Assembly (NCBI GenBank): GCA_026193295.1 | Contig: JAPHSB010000359.1 | Coordinates: forward strand, 1 to 9,225 | Direction of reading: 5' to 3' | DNA from: Lysobacterales bacterium | Lineage (GTDB): Bacteria > Pseudomonadota > Gammaproteobacteria > Xanthomonadales > SZUA-36 | Length of the DNA stretch: 9,225 nt | Shown: positions 6,207 to 9,225 of the stretch, in pieces | Numbering within the stretch: the first letter of the stretch is position 1 | How the letters are laid out: every line of letters begins with the position of its first letter | Made by a program: the position numbers and the translations under genes | Notes under the pieces: model-generated | What the model saw: the letters and a program-made list of their open reading frames with translations, nothing else | Database searches by the model: none | Told to the model about the DNA's origin: nothing

Positions 6207-7698
6207 TCATCACCAGCGCCAGGTCAACCGAAAGGCCTGGAGCGATCTGCGCCAGTTTACGCGCGCGCTGGGCGCCACCGGCCAGTTGAAGACCGTGACT
6301 CAGCCTGTCTCACTGCGACTGCAGGTAACCGGGCTTTGCCACCGCAGCCTGGTCGGCAACGGGCCGGCGCTGCTGTTTGAAGACATCCAGGGCCACGACA
6401 TGCCCGTTCTGGGTAACCTGTTTGGTAACGAGGAGCGCATCCTGGCCGCCCTGGAACTGGAATCCCGGCAGCAGCTGCGCGAACTGGGCAAGGACCTGGC
6501 GTTCCTGCGACATCCCAATCTGCCCGATGGCCTGCGCTCCACGCTCGAGGCCATCCCCGGATTTGCTCGGCTGGCCCATGTCAATCCGGTGCGCAAGGAC
6601 CGCGCGCCCTGGAGCGAGAACGTGATGGATGGCGCGGATGTCGACCTGGGCCGGCTGCCCGTATCAACCTGCTGGCCGGAGGATGCCGGCCCGCTGATCA
6701 CCTGGGGCATCGTCATAACGCGCGGCCCCAACAAGCCGCGGGTCAACCTGGCCATCTACCGTCAGCAGCTGATCGGCGCAAACAAGCTGATCATGCGATG
6801 GCTCGCCCATCGCGGTGGGGCCCAGGACTTCCGCGAATTCCAGCAGGCAAGCCCCGGCAAACCCTTTCCGCTCGCGGTCGTCATCGGCGCCGACCCGGCG
6901 ACCCTGCTGGCCGCGGTGACGCCCATTCCGGACAACCTGTCCGAATACCAGTTCGCCGGCCTGCTGCGCGGCCGCAGGAGCCGGATCGTTGAATCCAAGC
7001 TTTCCGGCCTGCCCATCCCGCACGGCGCCGAAATCGTGCTCGAAGGACACATCGCGCCGGGTGAAACGGCAACCGAGGGCCCGTTTGCCGACCACACGGG
7101 TTACTACAACTCCACCGCTGACTTCCCGGTATTCACCGTGGACCGAATCAGTCACCGCACGGATCCGGTATACCTGACGACCTACATGGGGAAGCCGGGC
7201 GAGGACGAGCCCTCGATCATGGCCTCCGCCCTGAACGAGATGTTCATCCCGCTGCTGCAGGAGCACTTCCCCGAAGTGGTGGACTTTTATCTGCCCCCCG
7301 AAGCATGTTCCTACCGCATGGCGCTGGTCAGTATCCGCAAGCAGTACCCGGGCCACGCGCGCCGGATCATGTTCGGCATCTGGTCCTGTCTGCGACAATT
7401 CACATACACCAAGACGATCATCGTCACCGATGATGACATCGACGTGCGCAACTGGAAGGAAGTCATCTGGGCTGTCAGCACGCGCGCCGACCCCGTCCGC
7501 GACAGCGTCCTGGTGGACAACACCCCGATCGACTACCTGGACTTCGCCAGCCCCAGGCCCGGCCTGGGCGGCAAGATGGGCATCGACGCCACCAACAAAC
7601 TGGCCGCAGAAACCGATCGCAACTGGGGCCGGGTCGCGAGGATGGATCGCGCCACCCGCGAACAGGTCGAGAATATCGCCCGGAGTCTCGGTTTATAG
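6184..7698 (+). CDS. ubiD: UbiD, 3-polyprenyl-4-hydroxybenzoate decarboxylase
   Basis: A full-length 504-residue UbiD, against about 497 in E. coli. It removes the ring carboxylate of 3-polyprenyl-4-hydroxybenzoate with the prenylated FMN cofactor made by UbiX; no ubiX is in this window. Landmarks are RVNLAIYRQQLIGANKLIMR (186-205) and HRGGAQDF from the cofactor and metal-binding region. ATEGPFADHTGYYNS (296-310) holds the acidic pair Glu298 and Asp303, at the place of the catalytic carboxylates of the family. Downstream are FPEVVDFYLPPEACSYRMAL (362-381) and TPIDYLDFASP near the C-terminus. The ATG at 6184 lies inside the end of ubiV and has AGGA 7 bases upstream, so it is probably co-translated with ubiV. 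Its decarboxylation step is shared by the aerobic and anaerobic pathways, so placing it with ubiUV gives extra capacity under ubiUV control. Confidence 0.96.
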   Translation: MTIHKLLDHHQRQVNRKAWSDLRQFTRALGATGQLKTVTQPVSLRLQVTGLCHRSLVGNGPALLFEDIQGHDMPVLGNLFGNEERILAALELESRQQLRELGKDLAFLRHPNLPDGLRSTLEAIPGFARLAHVNPVRKDRAPWSENVMDGADVDLGRLPVSTCWPEDAGPLITWGIVITRGPNKPRVNLAIYRQQLIGANKLIMRWLAHRGGAQDFREFQQASPGKPFPLAVVIGADPATLLAAVTPIPDNLSEYQFAGLLRGRRSRIVESKLSGLPIPHGAEIVLEGHIAPGETATEGPFADHTGYYNSTADFPVFTVDRISHRTDPVYLTTYMGKPGEDEPSIMASALNEMFIPLLQEHFPEVVDFYLPPEACSYRMALVSIRKQYPGHARRIMFGIWSCLRQFTYTKTIIVTDDDIDVRNWKEVIWAVSTRADPVRDSVLVDNTPIDYLDFASPRPGLGGKMGIDATNKLAAETDRNWGRVARMDRATREQVENIARSLGL

Positions 7699-7735
7699 CC
7701 TTGTCAGGCCTTATTTGTCTGTCCAGACCAGTGCA

Positions 7736-7777
7736 TTGATGCAGGTCATGGTAGCAGGCGACACAGGCCGATAGAGT
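7736..7777 (+). promoter_or_regulatory. Candidate FNR-type box and -10 element upstream of rquA
   Basis: TTGAT-GCAG-GTCAT at 7736-7749 matches the FNR consensus TTGAT-N4-ATCAA in 8 of 10 fixed positions. TAGAGT at 7772-7777 (4 of 6 to TATAAT) follows after 22 bases, predicting a transcript start near 7784 with the box at about -41.5. A second TAGAGT at 7782-7787 is a 10-base-spaced direct repeat and an alternative -10. The rquA ATG is 60 bases downstream of the predicted start. The second half-site is imperfect, so this is less sure than the ubiT/ubiU box. Confidence 0.5.
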
Positions 7778-7843
7778 CCGCTAGAGTTTTGCCCATACCA
7801 TCAGGCACGCGCCCCAAACAAGGACACGATCAAGGAAACCAAC

Positions 7844-8614
7844 ATGGACGATGTCGCCCGCTCGACGACATACCCCTACCCTTCAGACGCCATCACCCTT
7901 CCGCCCAGTTCCAGAGTGGACGCCCCCCAGCGGGCATCGACCCCGGCCAAGGGCCCGGAAATTCCGTCCTACCTGCAGGACACCTATTACTGGTGCTATC
8001 TGAACCCCCGCAACGTCCAGTTGCTGGATCGCGAATTCGTGGTCAGGACCATTCTCTGGCAACAGCATCGCAAGCTGCAGAAGCTGGCGTTCGCCGAGAT
8101 CCAGCCCGGCCAGAGCGTACTCCAGCCCGCGTCGGTCTACGGCAGTTTTGCACCCAACCTGGCGGCGCACATCGGTCCCGAGGGCAGCCTGGACGTCGTC
8201 GATGTTGCGGCTGTTCAGGTACGTAGCGTAGGGAGCAAACTCCGGGAGTTTCCCAACGCCCGCGTGCATCACACCAACATTCTGGATTTTGCCGGTCGAC
8301 CCTTCGACGTGGTGTGCTGCTACTTCCTGCTGCATGAGGTTCCCGACGATTACAAGTTCAAAATCGTGAACCTGCTCCTGGAAAAAGTGAACCCGGGAGG
8401 CAAGGTCGTATTCGTCGACTACCACAAGCCGCGCTGGTGGCACCCACTGAAGCTGATTACCAGTATCGTATTCGATACGCTGGAGCCCTTTGCCAAACGA
8501 CTGTGGCGGAGCGAGATTCAGGAGTTCGCGAACGAGCCGGGCCACTTCAGCTGGCACAAGGAGACGATCTTCGCCGGGCTGTTCCAGAAGGTCGTGGCGA
8601 CGCGAATGGATTGA
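7844..8614 (+). CDS. rquA: RquA, rhodoquinone biosynthesis enzyme (methyltransferase-like)
   Basis: This 256-residue protein has the class I SAM-methyltransferase fold but the signature of RquA rather than of UbiE or UbiG. It has IPSYLQDTYYWCYLNPRNV (40-58), SVLQPASVYGSFAPNLA (91-107), GSLDVVDVAAVQ (114-125), FLLHEVPDDYKF (161-172), and VNPGGKVVFVDYHKPRWWHP (182-201). The usual glycine-rich SAM motif I is altered to PASVYGS, as in RquA proteins. RquA swaps a ring methoxy group of ubiquinone for an amino group, making rhodoquinone; work on the R. rubrum enzyme found SAM to be the amino donor, with Mn2+. Residues 1-39 form a Pro/Ser-rich, probably disordered extension with no recognised function. 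The start is supported by AAGGA at 7832-7836, 7 bases before the ATG. It follows ubiD by 145 bases and ends at a strong terminator. Its presence predicts rhodoquinone in the organism. Confidence 0.9.
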   Translation: MDDVARSTTYPYPSDAITLPPSSRVDAPQRASTPAKGPEIPSYLQDTYYWCYLNPRNVQLLDREFVVRTILWQQHRKLQKLAFAEIQPGQSVLQPASVYGSFAPNLAAHIGPEGSLDVVDVAAVQVRSVGSKLREFPNARVHHTNILDFAGRPFDVVCCYFLLHEVPDDYKFKIVNLLLEKVNPGGKVVFVDYHKPRWWHPLKLITSIVFDTLEPFAKRLWRSEIQEFANEPGHFSWHKETIFAGLFQKVVATRMD

Positions 8615-8621
8615 CCCTTAT

Positions 8622-8652
8622 TCGGCTGGCTCCTGCCAGCCGAGGGCTTTTT
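8622..8652 (+). terminator. Rho-independent terminator after rquA
   Basis: A perfect 9-bp stem (TCGGCTGGC / GCCAGCCGA) with a TCCT loop at 8622-8643 is followed after GGGC by five T residues (8648-8652). It starts 8 bases after the rquA stop codon and should end the rquA transcript. The short gap between stem and T-run is slightly unusual. Confidence 0.75.
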
Positions 8653-8958
8653 CCAGAGACTCGGAAACCGGCACCGGCGCCGACCCGGCCCGGATGGTGC
8701 GCGAGTTTCGCCGCGTGTTAAAGAGATAGTCCCGAACGCATCTGACCTTTCGCAACGCGACTACGCCGAGAGTCTGACACCAATTCGTAACGGCCCTCTC
8801 GGCGACCGGGGCCATGCATCGAAACACCCCCAACATTCGTGTCCCCCAGCCAGATCGGCAGCGGCCACAGAACCAGCAAGAGCATGACAGCGCGCGACTG
8901 ATCCACGCAAAACCCTCGCTGGCGCCGCCAAAAGCAACTCCCGGGAGATCCTATCCGC
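8653..8958. other. Mostly unassigned interval between the rquA terminator and the right-end hairpin
   Basis: No recognised gene lies here. The plus strand shows nothing convincing. The minus strand holds two short open frames. One, at 8906-8718, has a hydrophobic N-terminus. The other ends at 8618 inside the terminator stem, and its last 38 or so codons have G/C-rich third positions and look protein-like (ending LEKALGWQEPAE), but no start codon with a ribosome site was found. The two are in different frames and overlap, so they could be remnants of one frameshifted small gene. No repeats, tRNA or box elements were noticed. Confidence 0.4.
8718..8906 (-). CDS. Possible small membrane or secreted protein (62 aa), unrecognised
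   Basis: I do not recognise this product. It starts with GTG at 8906, preceded by GAGGG with about 6 bases between, a reasonable ribosome site. The protein begins MDQSRAVMLLLVLWPLPIWL, a hydrophobic stretch of about 15 residues after one arginine that could be a signal peptide or a single membrane span. It continues with a basic, Arg-rich tail (GPGRREGRYELVSDSRRSR). Nothing in its surroundings suggests a role. Chance ORFs of this length are common in GC-rich DNA, so the call is weak; the ribosome site plus hydrophobic N-terminus is the only reason to list it. Confidence 0.25.
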   Translation of the reverse strand: MDQSRAVMLLLVLWPLPIWLGDTNVGGVSMHGPGRREGRYELVSDSRRSRVAKGQMRSGLSL

Positions 8959-8984
8959 CACCGGGGAGAACATGCTCCCCGGTG
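8959..8984. repeat. Perfect 10-bp inverted repeat (hairpin)
   Basis: CACCGGGGAG and CTCCCCGGTG flank a 6-base loop. The stem is very GC-rich and should be stable in RNA from either strand. No T-run follows on either strand, so it is not a standard intrinsic terminator. It lies 10 bases beyond the stop codon (8996-8994) of one minus-strand frame at the right edge, so it may be a 3'-end stabilising hairpin or a Rho-assisted terminator for that gene. Confidence 0.5.
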
Positions 8985-8993
8985 ACTCTTGGC

Positions 8994-9225
8994 TTACCAG
9001 CCGCAGGTGCTGCCAGTGCGGAGTTGGGTGACCTGCTCCCAGACCACCGGTGACACACGACCCTCGGACAGGTGCCACTTGCTCCACTGCCATGCGGCCG
9101 GTGAGGATCTTCTCCCCCTTGCTGCCCATGGCGTTGATCACGGCGAAATAACCGGGGCAATCGAGCGCTGCCCAGATGAACTCCAGTTTCACCACGCCGT
9201 CTTTCGCGAATTCGGTATGAGGTAT
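8994..9225 (-). pseudogene. Thioesterase-like protein fragment, frame apparently broken; upstream part outside window
   Basis: Reading leftward from the window edge, about 53 residues look like part of a PaaI/hotdog thioesterase-like protein: GVVKLEFIWAALDCPGYFAV, then KILTGRMAVEQVAPV. These resemble the WAALDCP and GRM-V---PV stretches of such proteins as I remember them. In the family a segment like G-P-VV-GW should follow. Instead, after about 9067 the frame turns into low-quality sequence (VRGSCVTGGLGAGHP) that runs on to 8761. Another frame stops at 8996-8994, right before a hairpin, and reads VSPVVWEQVTQLRTGSTCGW at its end. A single-base frameshift or a truncation near 9060-9100 would explain this. 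The upstream portion lies outside the window, and the family call is tentative. Confidence 0.4.

Noticed and set aside
6664..7398. Minus-strand open frame of about 244 codons under ubiD
   Set aside because: Antisense shadow; the ubiD frame carries all the conserved family blocks.
7717..7728. GTCTG-TC-CAGAC as a terminator after ubiD
   Set aside because: Only a 5-bp stem with a 2-base loop and no T-run; it would not form a stable terminator.
7844..8614. Identification as UbiE or UbiG methyltransferase
   Set aside because: The glycine-rich SAM motif of those enzymes is missing, and the TYYWCYLNP and VDYHKPRWWHP blocks are those of RquA.
1..9225. CRISPR arrays, insertion sequences, tRNA or rRNA genes
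   Set aside because: No spaced direct repeats, transposase frames, terminal inverted repeats or RNA gene signatures were seen.

Overview
The window reads as a GC-rich chromosomal segment of a proteobacterium, most likely a gammaproteobacterium that can live with and without oxygen. The evidence is the UbiT/UbiU/UbiV set, arranged divergently as in E. coli, together with a bacterial UbiD, a standard RecQ and high G+C at third codon positions. No mobile element, tRNA, rRNA or CRISPR array was seen.

Left part (1-1836): a PQQ-dependent sugar dehydrogenase-type secreted protein, cut by the left edge, runs leftward from 614. Diverging from it is a complete secreted DUF2891-family protein (683-1789).

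Middle (1837-4175): recQ and ubiT lie on the minus strand, with ubiT upstream of recQ by 41 bases and possibly co-transcribed.

Core (3675-8614): ubiT diverges from ubiU-ubiV-ubiD, and rquA follows on the same strand as ubiUVD after 145 bases. UbiT, UbiU and UbiV form the oxygen-independent route to ubiquinone: UbiU-UbiV does the ring hydroxylations and UbiT is the lipid-binding accessory factor. UbiD decarboxylates the prenylated 4-hydroxybenzoate ring. RquA converts ubiquinone to rhodoquinone, the low-potential quinone used for fumarate reduction. Together the genes form a compact locus for making ubiquinone without oxygen and turning it into rhodoquinone.

Regulation: a perfect FNR/Anr-type palindrome (TTGAC-N4-GTCAA, 4230-4243) sits between ubiT and ubiU. 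A -10-like hexamer lies exactly 21 bases away on each side. A weaker box of the same type (TTGAT-N4-GTCAT, 7736-7749) lies 22 bases before a -10-like hexamer upstream of rquA. A strong hairpin terminator closes rquA.

Right end (8653-9225): mostly unassigned DNA with two weak minus-strand small ORFs and a perfect 10-bp hairpin. At the edge is a fragment resembling a thioesterase-like protein whose frame seems to break.
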